Assembly (NCBI RefSeq): GCF_028372415.1
Contig: NC_092876.1
Span: forward strand, 63,826,885 to 63,890,884
Length of the DNA: 64,000 nt
Origin: Notamacropus eugenii
Lineage: Eukaryota > Chordata > Mammalia > Diprotodontia > Macropodidae
Direction of reading: 5' to 3'
The notes below the pieces were generated by a model. That model searched no databases. It was not told the origin of the DNA and saw only the letters and a program-made list of their open reading frames with translations. Each line of letters starts with the position of its first letter. The first letter of the stretch is position 1. This document shows positions 9,590-21,089 of this stretch, in pieces. The position numbers and the translations under genes were made by a program.

Positions 9590-9960
9590 TCTCACTCTGT
9601 TCATTTCTATGAGTCATACTGGAAGAAGGACATGTAAATGGGAGGACATCTTGATCAGGCCAACAAGGATCCACTGAAGGAAACGGAGGATGATCAGCTT
9701 GGAAAAGGCCCAAGGAATATGACAGCCTGCTGTGTTCATGTTATCTGCAGTCCTGTTATATGGAGAAGGGATCACACGCATTCTGTTTGGCTCCAAAGAG
9801 CAAAACCAGGAGCAGTTCAGGGAAGCTGCTGAGAGGCAGGGGATGGTTTGGTATAAGAGACAAGTCATGTGGAGTGAAATGGGATTCCTCCATAGGCAGT
9901 GGGCTCCTGATCACTGGAGGTCTTTGAGCAAAAGTGACAGCGCTGGTCCAGTCAACTTCT
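9590..9960 (+). mobile_element. CR1/L3 LINE 3' end
   Basis: Contains gttatatggagaagggatca, tgtttggctccaaagagcaa, gtggagtgaaatgggattcc, cctgatcactggaggtcttt, the characteristic end of CR1/L3 elements. The open frames here (9638-9962) belong to this relic. Confidence 0.7.
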
Positions 9961-10593
9961 GAGGTCTCTGGTCCAGTCAGCTTCTGAGGTCTCTTCTTAA
10001 GGATTCTTAGATTTTAGACTTCTAAATTCTTAGATTTTGTCCATTATGCTAGCATACTAATGATATTGCACAGATGTCTCCTGTGCTGACCGACTCTTAT
10101 CACTAAAGTCACTTTTCTCCTTCCTGGCATCTTGCCTCCTTACCTCATGGCAAGTGGGTTCCGCAGGGACAGGGACTAGGACTTATCAAGACTTGTATTT
10201 CTCCTTCCCCTGCAACTAATCAACTGGGGAGAGCTCTGCACACAGCAAGCGCTTAATATATATTTGTTGTATTTATATCCGTCTCCCCAAAGATCCCTAG
10301 ATGCAAAGACCTAAAGGGCAGAGACGGTGTCTTCTTACTTCAATTCAACAAACATGAATTAAGTGCTTGCTGGTGCAGGATGCTGAGGAGAAGAAAGTTA
10401 AAATGACACAAAAAGCTCAAAATATCTCATTTTCTTGTCTCCTCCACAGAACTAATCTAGAGACAGATACACAGTGGATGCTCAGCAAATACTTATTAAC
10501 AAGGGAAAAAAATCCCTAAAGTTGAGAAATTACAGATCCCTTCCCCAGCGTTCATAAGGGCAGTATTCTGGGGGCAAGGGAGGTCTGCCTTAC

Positions 10594-10804
10594 CTCCACT
10601 CCCATGTCCTATCCGACCTTGGGAGGAGGCCCGGGAAGGGCTTTTGACCGGGAGAGGGGGAGGGAGCTCTTCTGTGTGGCTTCTTCTGTTGCTGGCCTGG
10701 GTGGGGCCCAGGCTGACAATGGTCTCATAGGTCTTGTTGCTTATGTCCAGACCTGTACAGCCCCATCGGGGTCTAGCTGGGGCTGGGAGCTTGATGGGGC
10801 AGCG
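10594..10804 (-). CDS. ASAP3: ASAP3 exon 22: proline-rich tail
   Basis: A 211-bp exon (phase 0 in, 1 out), acceptor ttccttccag, donor gtaagg. It contains GLDISNKTYETIVSLG, matching human LDISNKTYETVASLG, and ELPPPLPVKSPSR, a class of PxxP motif that can bind SH3 domains of partners. A 33-bp minisatellite array begins about 25 bp upstream of the acceptor (plus 10830), so the array abuts the probable branch point. Confidence 0.94.
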
Positions 10805-10829
10805 CTGGAAGGAAAAGAATCAGTGAGTC

Positions 10830-11308
10830 ACAGAATGTCAGAGTTATTGGTGATGAGTGAGAGCATAAACTGTCCAGGACAGGGGGAGGCCCTTACAGCA
10901 CAGAATGTCAGAGCTGGGAGGGCCCTTAGAACCCAGAGTGTCAGAGCTGGGAGGGCCCTTAGAACCTAGAATGTCAGAGCTGGGAGGGCCCTTAGAACTC
11001 AGGATGTCAGAGCTGGGAGGGCCCTTAGAACTCAGGATGTCAGAGCTGGGAGGGCCCTTAGAACCTAGAGTGTCAGAGCTGGGAGGGCCCTTAGAACTCA
11101 GGATGTCAGAGCTGGGAGGGCCCTTAGAACCCAGAGTGTCAGAGCTGGGAGGGCCCTTAGAACCCAGGATGTCAGAGCTGGGAGGGCCCTTAGAACCCAG
11201 AGTGTCAGAGCTAGGAGGGCCCTTAGAACACAGGACGTCAGAGCTGGGAGGGTCCTCAGAACCCCAGAGTGTCAGAGCTGGGGGGGTCCCTAGAACACAG
11301 AATATCTT
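10830..11308 (+). repeat. 33-bp minisatellite, largest clean array
   Basis: Twelve tandem 33-bp units (about 10905-11300), core gtcagagctgggagggccct then tagaaccca, plus diverged units to the left. Because 33 is divisible by three, both strands stay open for 120-160 codons; these are repeat shadows. It lies directly upstream (on the transcript) of ASAP3 exon 22. Confidence 0.9.
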
Positions 11309-12539
11309 ACAAACCTCTTCAATCTCCATGATCTTGAACTCTAAGCTTCCCCTCTGAACAATCTCCTGTCTTTACTTCCCTGCCTCCTCCTGCTTCACTC
11401 CTCAAACTGTTCCTCATTCCCTCATTCCATCACAATCTCTCATCCTCCACTCCTCCCTCCCCCTAGCCTGCCAGTGCTGACCTAGTTAACCAATTCAATC
11501 ATGCAAGGCCCTTCTACCCTTGAATCCTGTCACCCTTTGTCCTTCTGCCAACGCTCGATCCTGGGCCAGTCCAGCCACCTGCCTCGTCCATTCCTATTCC
11601 CAAGCAACTGGACACGGTTGGAGGAAATCATGAAACCATGCCACTACAAATTCATATGAGCCAATCCCATTTGGTCCCTCACTGTTAACATGACAATCTT
11701 TCTATCCTTCCCGAGATGACTCTATCACAGATATTAGCTGCTTCTAACCTTCTCTCCCTGGAAGCATCCTCAACCATCCCTCTTGGCAAGTGATCTTGCC
11801 TTTCACTTAACTCAGAAAATTAAGGTGATCCATTGTGCACCCCCTCTACTTTCCCCTATTCTAAACCTAAGAACCTGCAAGCCTTCACCTGTCCTCTCTC
11901 CTGCTCTTTCTCCAAGACTAACCCTTGCCCTTGTACACTTGAGCCACTCCCCTTCCTAGTGGTTCCCTCAATGGATCCTCATATGGCCCATTTTTCCAGG
12001 CCTATCACCCTCCCAGCTCACGTACTATCTGCATTCATGATCTACTAACTCCTTTGGCACTACCTGAAAATACTCTGAGGTTCCCTTTCCCACTTCTCCC
12101 AATCTTTGAAAAACTTTCACATGATCCTGCCAACCCCTTAGACCATCATCTTATATCTTGCCTTCCTTTGGACACTAAATTTCTAAGAACAGATGCCCAC
12201 ATACACTGTGTCTGCTTCCTCTTTGATCCTTTGCAATCTAGTTTTGACACCATCACTGGGCTTAGACCAGAGCAGAGAGTGATCTCTTAACTGTTAGACA
12301 AAGTAGACTTTACTTAGTCCTCCTCCTCCTTGGCCTCTCTGGAGCTTCTGAGATGATTAATCCCCCTTCCTCCTGGTTATTGTTCTCTTTTTGGTTCTGG
12401 AACAGGGTTGTCTCCTGGTTCTTCATCTACTCATCTGATTATCCTTTTAAAAAATTGGATCATTATCCATCTCCTGCCCCCAATTCTTGCTCTTTTTTTT
12501 TTTTTTACTAGAGTTTCTCCCTCAGGGATCTCATCTGCT

Positions 12540-12825
12540 TGAGAATCAAAGAAACACAGGATCCAAGAATTGGAAGGGACCTCTTTGGCCACTGAGCCCG
12601 ACCCATATTTGAAAGGAATTCCTACTATCACATAACTGACTAGTGGTCATCTGGACTCTTCGTGAACACCTCTAGTGATGGGGAGCTCATTCCTTCCTCC
12701 AGAAAGTCTATTCTACTTTGGGGCAGCTCAAATCATGAGGAAGTTTCCCCCTCATATTAGGAATAGTTATTCCTTCCACATCCCAGGCGTTAGGGACTGG
12801 GCACCCCCGTGATCTGGAAAATCCA
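12540..12825 (-). mobile_element. CR1/L3 fragment inside L2
   Basis: Plus strand shows gaattggaagggacctcttt, tgactagtggtcatctggac, ctctagtgatggggagctca, the reverse of CR1/L3 3' sequence. Confidence 0.65.
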
Positions 12826-13254
12826 CATAAAATTTTTTGGCCCTCCCTTTATACCAGAGAAGCAGTCTTTATTTTTTCTCTTATAGGGTGTGTACAATAC
12901 GTTACTGTAAAATGTGGGTTAAGCTCTGTGTCTTCTGTTGGCCTTTGAGAGTGTCATCTGTGGCTTGCACTAAATTCCCACAAAATTTCCATTTAATTTC
13001 TAATGCCCAACCTATGATATATGGAAACCCCAATGGGGAAAGTCTGCATGTGGAGGGGATAACTGTAATTTTGTCTTTTTGCAACATTCACCTCTCTCCT
13101 GAACGTATTTGTTGCCTCAATTTTCATCCGTCACAAGCTCTCCGCTGCATCTGACACTGCTGACCACTCTCTCTGCCTGCCTACTCTTTTCTCTCTGGGT
13201 TTTCATGATGTTCTTCTATCCGGGATCTCTCCTTACCCATCTGACTACCCATTC

Positions 13255-13490
13255 TTTTTTTTAAAAACATTTCCACATTAGCCATGTTGTGAATGAAGAA
13301 TCAGAACAAAAGGGAAAAAAGAGAAAGAAAAATGACAGCAAAAAAAAGAGAAAATAATATGCTTCCATCTGTATTCACACTCCTTGGTTTTTTTCTGGAT
13401 GTGGAGAGCATTTTCCATCATGAGTCTTTTGGAACTGTCTTACATCATCGTGCTACTGAGAAGAGCTAAGTCTATCCAAGTTCTGACCAC
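13255..13490 (-). mobile_element. L1 3' end inserted in L2
   Basis: Plus strand: acatttccacattagccatg, gcttccatctgtattcacac, tttttctggatgtggagagc, ttccatcatgagtcttttgg, matching the same L1-type 3' end at 5885-6260. Confidence 0.7.
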
Positions 13491-14569
13491 CCCTTGGCCA
13501 TTGTCTTTGCTGGCTCATTGTTTCTATCACTTCCCCCAACTATGGGTTTTCCAAAAAGTTCCATCCTCTTCTATTTATACAACCAGTGTCAGTGACCTCA
13601 TTACTTCCCTTGCATTTATTTCATAATAATCTCTATGCAGATGACTTACAGATCAATATATTTAGCTCTGATTTCTTTCTGGAGTTTCAGGTCCACATCC
13701 CCAGGTACCTATTGACCATTTCAAGCTGGATGTTCCTAAGACATCTCAAATCCGACATGTTCAAAACAGGAACCATTATCTTTCCCCTCAATCTCTACTA
13801 AACTCTCCTGTTTCTGTTGAAAACACTATCTTTCTTTTGGCTTCCTAGATTTGTAACCTCATTATTATCCTCAACTTCTCAATGTTCTTCACCTCATATA
13901 TCAGTTTCCGAATCTTGTCTTTTCTGTCTCCACAACATTCTCTACTCACATAGCTATTAGTGTAATTAAGCCTCACAAACTCTCTTGCCTCTTAATTGGC
14001 CTCTCTACCTCAAGTCTCTCCCCCTTCCAGTTCAGACTCCATACCAATGCCAAAGTGATTTTTCTGAGAGCACAGAACAGATCATGCCACTACTTAGCTC
14101 AGTAAACACCAGTGGCTCCCTATTGCCTTTACATCCAATAAATATTTCTCTGTTCATCTTTCAAAGACCTTCACAATGTGGCCCCAATTTATCTTTTCAT
14201 CTTCACTGGAAATTATTCCTTCTACACTCTGTGATCCAGTCCTCTTTGTTACTCACACATAGCACTCCATCTCCTTTCCCCATGACTCTGCACTGGTTAT
14301 CCTTCTGATCTGAAATGTGTTCCCCTTGCTCCTTACCTCTTCGCCCTAGAATTTTTCAATTCCTTCCAGGTTCACTCCCTTTTCCAGGAAGCCTTCCCTG
14401 ATCCTCCCTCTCACCTCATCCCCCTCCTCTTTGGAGACACCCTAGACATAAGCCCAACAAAAAACCTTGTCTTTATTTGGTTATTTTACTGTATAGGATT
14501 ATGTAACCAGGAGTTAAACAGGGCACCTACAAAACTTTCCTCCCTAATTTTGACTGACCTTTCATGCTT

Positions 14570-14887
14570 TGCCCCTTTGGGGATGAGAAACTCTGGCTCC
14601 TTCTGGCTGGCCATAAGTGTGAAAGGCCTGAGTGGGGCTTGGTGTTTTGATATAAGGAAACATCTCCTTAATAGCTATGGAACAGGAAGGTCATAGGAAC
14701 AGGAAATTTCAGTGCTGGAAGGACTTATAAATCACCAAGTCCAACCCCTTTATTTTATAGATGAGGAAATGTAGGCAGGGAGAAGTGACATGCCCAGAGT
14801 CCCATGCCAATAAGTGCCTGAGGTTGGATTTTAACCCATCTTCCTGACTCCAAGTTGAGATCTCTATGAACTATTGCCACCAAGCTG
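14570..14887 (+). mobile_element. CR1 fragment followed by SINE-like repeat
   Basis: 14570-14690 resembles CR1/L3 (tgatataaggaaacatctcc). 14693-14887 is the interspersed repeat with head gaaatttcagtgctggaagg and body ttatagatgaggaaatgtag ... ctgactccaagttgagatct. Confidence 0.6.
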
Positions 14888-15401
14888 CCATAAAAAACCA
14901 ATGACTCAGTGGACCTTTAAAAAAGGGAATGACCTCACCCCCGTTACTCTTCTTCCTTGGACTCACCATGTGGCAAATAGCTCTCCCAGGAGGGGTGGGA
15001 GGAGGGACTGTCTTCCCCTCCCCTCCCCCTTCGACCCCAGTAGAAATAGCCAATTGCTGAGCACATGGAGGCTAGAGTTCATCAGCTGCCTAGACAAGCC
15101 TGAGCCTGGATTTGGGGTGGCTTCTTCTCCAATCAATGCCAAGATGAACATGATTTGGACACGGCCTTGTAAATTCAAAAAAAAAAATCCAAGATAATGA
15201 GTCTGGTTTGGAGAGGGCTAGAGGCAAAGTTAGGAATCTCTGGAAACTATGTTGGTGCTTTTGGAGCAGATAAAGACGGAGAAGAGGAGGAGCCCGAGCT
15301 CTGACTGGCTTGACAGAAGGTGACAAGGCAAAGCCAAAACGAAATGTAAAATGCCTACCTAATCATTAATCCTGAAAATGTCTTAATGTTTAAATGAGAT
15401 T

Positions 15402-15628
15402 TGGGCAGCTGAGGGGTGTAATGGATGGTGATGGCCATGGAGTCAGGAAGACCTGAGTTCAAATCTGGCCTCAGACATTTACTGTGTGACCCTGGGCAAG
15501 TCACTTCACCTGTTTGCCTCAGTTTCCCCAAATGTAAAATGAGCTGGAGAAGGAAATGGCAAACCACTCCAGTATCTCTGCCAAGAAAACCCTAAATGGG
15601 GTCATGAAAGGTTAAACCACAACAATCA
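15402..15628 (+). mobile_element. Marsupial tRNA-SINE with RTE-type tail
   Basis: Nearly full: gggcagctgaggggtgtaat, aagacctgagttcaaatctg, gtgtgaccctgggcaagtca, then the RTE-type tail gagaaggaaatggcaaacca, ctccagtatctctgccaaga, aaatggggtcatgaaaggtt. This family is what points to a marsupial genome. Confidence 0.85.
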
Positions 15629-15984
15629 GTAATCCTGGAAAGTGCCTTATTGTTGAACAGAGGTTTAAGGGTCAGCCTCCTGGGAGGTATTTCGGAGGTC
15701 ATCACTATCACCTGTTCACATTTGTTTTTGTCACATGTGTGCTTGTTGATATTTTGTGCTGAGCATTTCTTTTGCATGTAAAAAATAAATATGTCTCATA
15801 CCTGATTCATGTTGTACAGTGAGTACCTTTCTACTTCTCCCTGGGGAGGCTCTACATATGAGCCAGCCCAAACTTAAGCTTTAAGTAAGTCATCTCAGGC
15901 TATAAGGATGGTGTAACCCCTCTCATTAGGGGCCAGGCTCCCCTAGAGGTAAACCAGGTCTGAAATGTATCAATGTGCATAGAA

Positions 15985-16160
15985 CTTACCCAATATCCTT
16001 CTTAAACTGTGGTGCCTAGAACTTAAAAGACTCCAGATGTGCTCTGATGAGGGCAGAGTATTTGATGGCTTTAAGCATCTCCAAGATCACAACTTTCCAT
16101 CATTCCCAATATCTAATCAGTTGGCAAATCCTGTCAATTCTACCTGGGCAACAAATCTTT
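15985..16160 (-). mobile_element. CR1/L3 fragment
   Basis: Plus strand: atccttcttaaactgtggtg cctagaac, ctccagatgtgctctgatga gggcagagtatttgatgg, the reverse of a CR1 3' end. Confidence 0.65.
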
Positions 16161-16369
16161 CCTTCTTCCCCTTCTCTTCTCTCACACAGCTACTGTCTTG
16201 GAGACATCTCCTCATCCTCTCTTACCTACATTAGGGTGTCAATTGCCAATAGACAAGGGGACCACTAAACCTTAATAAGGATCCCATTTTTTTTAATATA
16301 CCAGTGCATTAAAAATGGGCTGAAACTATATTTTAATCTGGTTCTGTTTGCACTCAGGAGCCTTCTGGG

Positions 16370-16700
16370 CCACATGTGCCCCCTCCCCTATGCTTGACCA
16401 TGTCTCAGACTATCATAAGAGTCTCCTAACTGATCACCACAATTCCTGTCTTTCTGCCTTCTAATCTATCCTTCACATAACTGCAAAAATAACATTCCTA
16501 AAGCACCTACCATCGCCCAGCTCAAAAAAGTTTCACGGTTCCCTCTGCCTGGATGCTAAAAATAAAATGTCCACACCCTGGCATTTAAAGCCCTCTGCCA
16601 TCTGGCTGCAACCTCCAGACTTGGTGTGATCTGTCCTCCTTTCTGTGTTTAACACCGTGACCCCAACCCTCTCCTGCTTCCTGACTTGGGGGGCGGTGAT
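16370..16700 (+). mobile_element. LINE-2 relic
   Basis: Shows gtctcctaactgatcaccac, cttcacataactgcaaaaat, aacattcctaaagcacctac, ggcatttaaagccctctgcc, in L2 order. 16700-17236 holds no feature I can support. Confidence 0.65.
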
Positions 16701-17236
16701 TTCTGAGCCTGTCATCTTTGGCCTAAGGTCAGGAGAAATGGAAGGAGGGCATAGAAGAAGGAAGGAATGAGCCACAAAGAAAGGTGATTGGGGGGTGGTG
16801 GTAAGAGAGGTTTTGGGAGAAGAGAAAAGGAAATGGCGACCATCCATTAGAAGTACAGAAAATTTAAGGCCTTGAGTCACATAGCCAGAACCATGAAAGC
16901 CTTTCTCAAAGAGAAGGAGTTTGTGCTCAACAAGATGAAAAGAATAACCATGAAAAAACACAGCAAGAGAACAGTTCTGATGCCTCGTTCTTTCATTGGA
17001 CACTGTCTGATGGCCAGCAGCTTAACCATCTAGTCTAGGGGAACCCCCGTAGTTGTAACAGGCCAAAGCTTCCTCTTTCTTAATGTGGACCAACTGGAAG
17101 GCAGAAGGCTGAACAAGAAAATTCAAACTCTTTCCTTTTGCAATTCCCAGTGACACAGTGGTTCAAGGAGCCCAAAAAGCCATTGATGAGGGTGAGGTGG
17201 GGAGGGGAGGGGACAAGGAGGGGGATAGGGACTCAC

Positions 17237-17344
17237 CTTATCTTCTTCCTCATCCTCACTCTCAGATCCAGGATCGACAGAAACTCCCCAGGGATAGTTT
17301 ATATGGAAGGGAAGGATGAGGGTCCCAGCCTGGGCCTGTTCCAG
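17237..17344 (-). CDS. ASAP3: ASAP3 exon 21: helix and acidic stretch
   Basis: A symmetrical 108-bp exon, acceptor ggcag, donor gtgagt. It reads LEQAQAGTLILPFHINYPWG then VSVDPGSESEDEEEDK. LEQAQAGT is the capping helix after the ankyrins; the acidic Asp/Glu run starts the disordered tail. The following intron (10805-17236) is the longest within the 3' half of the gene. Confidence 0.94.
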
Positions 17345-17449
17345 CTGCCACCAGGACAGAGAAGAAAGAGGTGGGGAGTCAGAGACAGAGTCAGGAAAGG
17401 TCCTGGACGCCCCCAATCCCAGTCCTGGCCTCTCCAAGCCCAAGCTCAC

Positions 17450-17517
17450 CAGGTCCTCACACTCCTTGTGTTGGTTCTTTCGGGCTACTTCTAAGGCAGT
17501 ATCACCAGCGTCATTCA
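17450..17517 (-). CDS. ASAP3: ASAP3 exon 20: last ankyrin repeat
   Basis: A 68-bp exon, acceptor ctcacag, donor gtgagc. It encodes VNDAGDTALEVARKNQHKEC then EDL. The pattern N-x-AG-x-TAL-x-x-A is the final ankyrin repeat; human ASAP3 has VNEAGETALDIARK. Confidence 0.94.
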
Positions 17518-17943
17518 CTGTGAGGAGGTCATAGGTCATTCTACTACCACCACCAAGAATACATGTTTGGATAATAGTGCTCTAAGATTGAAAACAACAG
17601 CCTCGCCATTTACTTGCAACCTGTAATTGTCTTAAGACATCAAAGGCAAGACCTGATCCATTTCTTTCCAACTCCCCAGTCAGGTTTTTATGTATTATAT
17701 CAGGATGACTTTTGTGCCTCATTTTCCAGATGGGAAAACTGAGGCTAGCAAGCATTAAAGTTGGGACTTAGACCTTGAATCTTTAATGATAAATCTTCCT
17801 ATTCTACCCTCTCTCCCCACCCTGAGAGAGTGGACAGACAGCACCATGGAAGAGTCCTCTACTTCCCTCCCAAAGGATGAGCAGGAGTGGGGGATCACAT
17901 GGAAGCAGAGCCTCCACTCCACACTTGGAGGCCCAAGCCTTAC

Positions 17944-18059
17944 CTGTGCCCACAGAGGCTCTCCCTTTCAGCAGAAGCTTGAGGCAGTCCGGCTGGTTGT
18001 GCAGGGCCCCGAGGTGCAGAGCCGTGCTTCCATCCGGGGCCTTGGCATCCACATGGCCT
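17944..18059 (-). CDS. ASAP3: ASAP3 exon 19: ankyrin repeat
   Basis: A 116-bp exon. The acceptor is ccacag/AGG; the phase requires this site rather than the gag two bases further. It reads GHVDAKAPDGSTALHLGALH then NQPDCLKLLLKGRASVGT. DGSTALHLGAL is a canonical ankyrin TALH motif. Donor gtaagg, phase 1 out. Confidence 0.94.
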
Positions 18060-18200
18060 CTGTGGAGGGAAGGGAGAAGGTAAGAGTCAGGGAGGGGGCT
18101 GGTATCAAAGAGGGGAGGAAGGGAAGCTACTGAAGAAAGGAGGGAGGGAGGAGCAAAAATGGGAAGAGGACTGAGGAGGAGGGGAGGGGTCACTTCTCAC

Positions 18201-18286
18201 CCATTCTGGATGATGAAATCCACCAAGGGTAGGGAGGTCTGGTCTGCCAGGCGGATGGCCAAGTGCAGGGCTAGTTCTCCGGAAGT
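18201..18286 (-). CDS. ASAP3: ASAP3 exon 18: ankyrin repeat
   Basis: An 86-bp exon (phase 0 in, 2 out), acceptor ctttag, donor gtgaga. It encodes TSGELALHLAIRLADQTS then LPLVDFIIQNG. ALHLAIRLAD and LVDFIIQNG are an ankyrin helix pair packed against the ArfGAP domain in family structures. Confidence 0.94.
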
Positions 18287-18489
18287 CTAAAGACACCACT
18301 GAGACCATGAGCCCTCTGCCCTTAGCTCCCCCCACCCTCCTCCAGCCCAACCCACTGTTGTGAAATGCTGACCTGGGGGTCAAGTCTGAAAAGTCAGGCC
18401 TAAGCCTCTGCTGGGAGGGGCTCCCACCTATGCTCATGGGGAAGTTAGAAAACAGACTCAGTTCTCCTATCTCCCTAAATTTGGTTCTA

Positions 18490-18665
18490 ATATTCTGTGT
18501 CCTAAGTTCCTTGTAGCATTAATATTCTGTTAAAGATCTCTTCCAGCTCTAACAGTCTATGATCTAAGGTCCTCCCCAGCTCTGACATTCTGTGTTCTAA
18601 GGGCCCTCCCAGCTGACATTCTGTGTTCTAAGGGCCCTCCTTAGTTCTCAGTATCCTATGTTCTA
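18490..18665 (-). repeat. 33-bp minisatellite family, inverted array
   Basis: On the plus strand the units read ccagctctgacattctgtgt tctaagggccct, so they lie in the sense orientation of ASAP3. About five diverged units. Confidence 0.8.
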
Positions 18666-19400
18666 ACCTCTCCTCCTGCCTTCTTAATCAGTCTTCCCTT
18701 AGGCTCAGTTTTCCCCTCTTCTCTACTCCCCTTCTCCTTCCCCCAGAAGATCTCTAGTCTCAGCCTTCAGTTATAATTCCTGTGTGGAAGAAACTCAAAT
18801 CTACATTTCTAGCCCTGACCTCTTCCCAAATCTCAGGCCTGAATTTCTACCTCCTTGCCAGAGGGCTCCACTTGAAGCTCCTGCCTACACCTCAGACTCA
18901 GCCGTCTAAAATAGCCCTCATCAGTGATGCTTGGAACCATGCTCCCTGATCCAGACTTTCCCATTTCAGTGAAGAGAAGCCCTGTGGGCCAGAAGCTGAG
19001 GCTAAGTGAGCTGTGTTTCTTTTCCCTAAGTCCAAACAGACTGCTACAATCTCCACTCAGGTTAAGACTGTCTTCTCATTATCCCAAGAATTCGCCCCAC
19101 TCCTTTCTATATTCATACAGTTTGTTCCGGCCTCTCAATGTCTTCTCCACCCTCCAAGGTCCAACCCAAGTCCTGTTTCCTCTAAAAAGCCTTCTGTGAC
19201 TGCCCCAGGCCTTCTTGATTTCTCCCTCCTCTATACATGCTTAAAAACAAGCATCTTGGTCTTGGGTCACTTAACTGTTCATTGGTTTTCCCTGGCCTAA
19301 TGGAATGGGGTCATCTCTTGGGGTGAGGAAGAACTAGGGATGGTCACTGGATGATCCCTGGACCAAGATGGAAGACAAGAAGTGGGGAGGAAGGTCCTAC
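18666..19400. other. Intron 17 remainder with L2-like sequence
   Basis: Pyrimidine-rich on the plus strand. 19090-19260 has L2-like gtccaacccaagtcctgttt and aagccttctgtgactgcccc. No exon signals other than the ASAP3 boundaries. Confidence 0.45.
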
Positions 19401-19578
19401 CTGCCCATCTGGCCGAGGCAGCGGCTGCCCAAAGTCTAGGCCATTGGCAAATGCTTCCAGTACAGCTGGGAGGTCCCGGTTGCAGATTGCCGTCCAGAGT
19501 TTGTGGGGCTCATACCCCGCTCGGCGAGCAAATCTGTGTTCCACATACTTGGCAACAATGTAGTTTCTTCGGGTGCTC
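19401..19578 (-). CDS. ASAP3: ASAP3 exon 17: ArfGAP end and first ankyrin segment
   Basis: A 178-bp exon (phase 2 in, 0 out), acceptor cttgcag, donor gtagga. It starts STRRNYIVAKYVEHRFARR, the end of the ArfGAP module, and continues LWTAICNRDLPAVLEAFANG then LDFGQPLPRPDGQ, the first ankyrin-type helix pair. CNRDLPAVLEAFANG matches human ASAP3 almost exactly. Confidence 0.95.
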
Positions 19579-19820
19579 CTGCAAGAGACAATCTCCCACC
19601 CTAAGACCTTTAGACCTGGGCCACCTACCCTTCCCTGAATCCCTCAATCAGAGGGAACCCATATATCCCCACTGTCCTTAGACCTTCCCTAGGGACCTAT
19701 GGATCTGGGACTGCAACAAGTCCTGCTTTGAAGACCCTCAGACCTGGGATCTCCCTCCTCAAAGAGATGCCCCTCAAGGATGGATACCCCGCCCCCTATG
19801 TGCATAGTAGGACTACTCAC

Positions 19821-19915
19821 ATGTCACTCTCACTTGAGGGTTTGCTGGCACCATTTGCAGAGAGCTGGGCTTCCATAATCTCATTGAACTGCGTATTTCC
19901 AATGCCAACAGCCAG
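19821..19915 (-). CDS. ASAP3: ASAP3 exon 16: ArfGAP domain
   Basis: A 95-bp exon (phase 0 in, 2 out), acceptor atgcag, donor gtgagt. It reads LAVGIGNTQFNEIMEAQLSA then NGASKPSSESD. GN-x-x-FNEIMEA is the conserved helix following the zinc finger in the ASAP family. Confidence 0.94.
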
Positions 19916-20012
19916 CTGCATGTGAGGAGGGGATTGGCTTTGCCAGGCCAAGTAGGGGACTGGCGCCAAGGTCTGTGGGGTGGGGCTTCTTCCCCAGGTG
20001 TCCCCCCCCTCA

Positions 20013-20198
<186 letters not shown>

Positions 20199-20439
20199 CT
20201 ACTAAAGAGTCAAAATGGTTCCCTATACTTACCCTATGTCTGGGGCCTCCCTGGTCCCTCTCTGGGAAGGATGGCCCTTCTGGAACTGCCCTCCCTTTAT
20301 ACTGTACATACTTCCCTCTACATACACCACCTTCCAGCCAAGCCAGCCTTCTGTTTGGCCTCAGCCATGCCCTCAGCTGTCACACCTCTATGTCTTTTCT
20401 CTCCCTGTTTCCTGCCCCAGGACTACCTTTGATCCACCA

Positions 20440-20600
20440 ATCAGGAGACCAAGACAAATATATTAAGTGTCTACTGGGTGCCAGATACTGTGAAAGGGGG
20501 AAGAGACACAAATACAAAAATGAACCTATCCCTATCCTCAAGAAGCTCACATGCTAGTGTGTTGACAACACTCACACATGTGCAAGATACAGACAAAGCA
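20440..20600 (+). mobile_element. Ancient interspersed repeat
   Basis: Reads attaagtgtctactgggtgc cagatactgtg and catgctagtgtgttgac after caagaagctcac, the recurrent 'tattaagtgcctac ... ggagctcaca' element. Family not named here. Confidence 0.5.
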
Positions 20601-20799
20601 AATCACAGTAATCTGGGAGGGAGGCACCAGCAGCTGAAGGGGTCAGAAAAGGCCTCATGGGGAAAGCTGGAGCCTGAGCTGAGCTCTAAAGGAATCTAAG
20701 GATTCTAAGAGGCAGATGAAAGAAGGGGGTACAGTCAATGCAAAGGCAGGGACTGTCAAGCTGGAAGAAATAGTGAGAAAGTCAGTTTGTCTGGACTAT

Positions 20800-20998
20800 G
20801 AAGTGTGTGACCCCACTTGGAGTTTTCTTGGCAGAGAGGCTAGAGTGGTTTGCCATTTCCCTCTCCAGCTCATTGGACAGATGCAGAAACTAAAGCAAAC
20901 AGGGTGACACACAGCTAGTAAGTGTCTGAGGCCAGATTTGAACTCAAGGAAATGACTCTTCCCATTTCCAAGCTCTGTGCACTATGGTGTCCCCTAAC
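20800..20998 (-). mobile_element. Marsupial tRNA-SINE with RTE-type tail
   Basis: Reverse complement copy: gtgaccccacttggagtttt, cttggcagagaggctagagt, ggtttgccatttccctctcc, agtaagtgtctgaggccaga, tttgaactcaaggaaatgac. Confidence 0.8.
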
Positions 20999-21089
20999 TG
21001 TCCAGTGTGAAGGACTGTAAAGTGTAAGAAACCATGAAAGCTCTAAGCCTTGGGTGTTGAATGCCAAACAAAAGAGTCATCCTTCTTGT

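Larger units (their letters stand above)
11310..14480 (+). mobile_element. Long LINE-2 relic with reverse-transcriptase motif
   Basis: About 3.2 kb of L2-like sequence, interrupted at about 12540-12825 by a CR1 fragment and at 13255-13490 by an L1 3' end. The RT active-site motif is visible as NNLYADDLQI (tat gca gat gac at 13633-13644). Further on are tcaagtctctcccccttccag, gcactggttatccttctgatc and ttccaggaagccttccctga. Stops and frameshifts throughout show it is dead. Confidence 0.75.

Noticed and set aside
10830..11308. Regular short repeats suggesting a CRISPR array
   Set aside because: Units are head to tail with no unique spacers, and the surroundings are a vertebrate intron.
10844..11357. 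Long open frames on both strands with an 11-residue repeat (MSELGGPLEPR and its opposite)
   Set aside because: They follow exactly from a 33-bp tandem repeat, which keeps any stop-free frame open. The same pseudo-peptide occurs at every other array and there are no splice or promoter signals.
13586..13801. Frame with YADD, a reverse-transcriptase active-site motif
   Set aside because: Not a functional gene: it is a fragment of a LINE-2 relic with stops and frameshifts on both sides and two other elements inserted in it.
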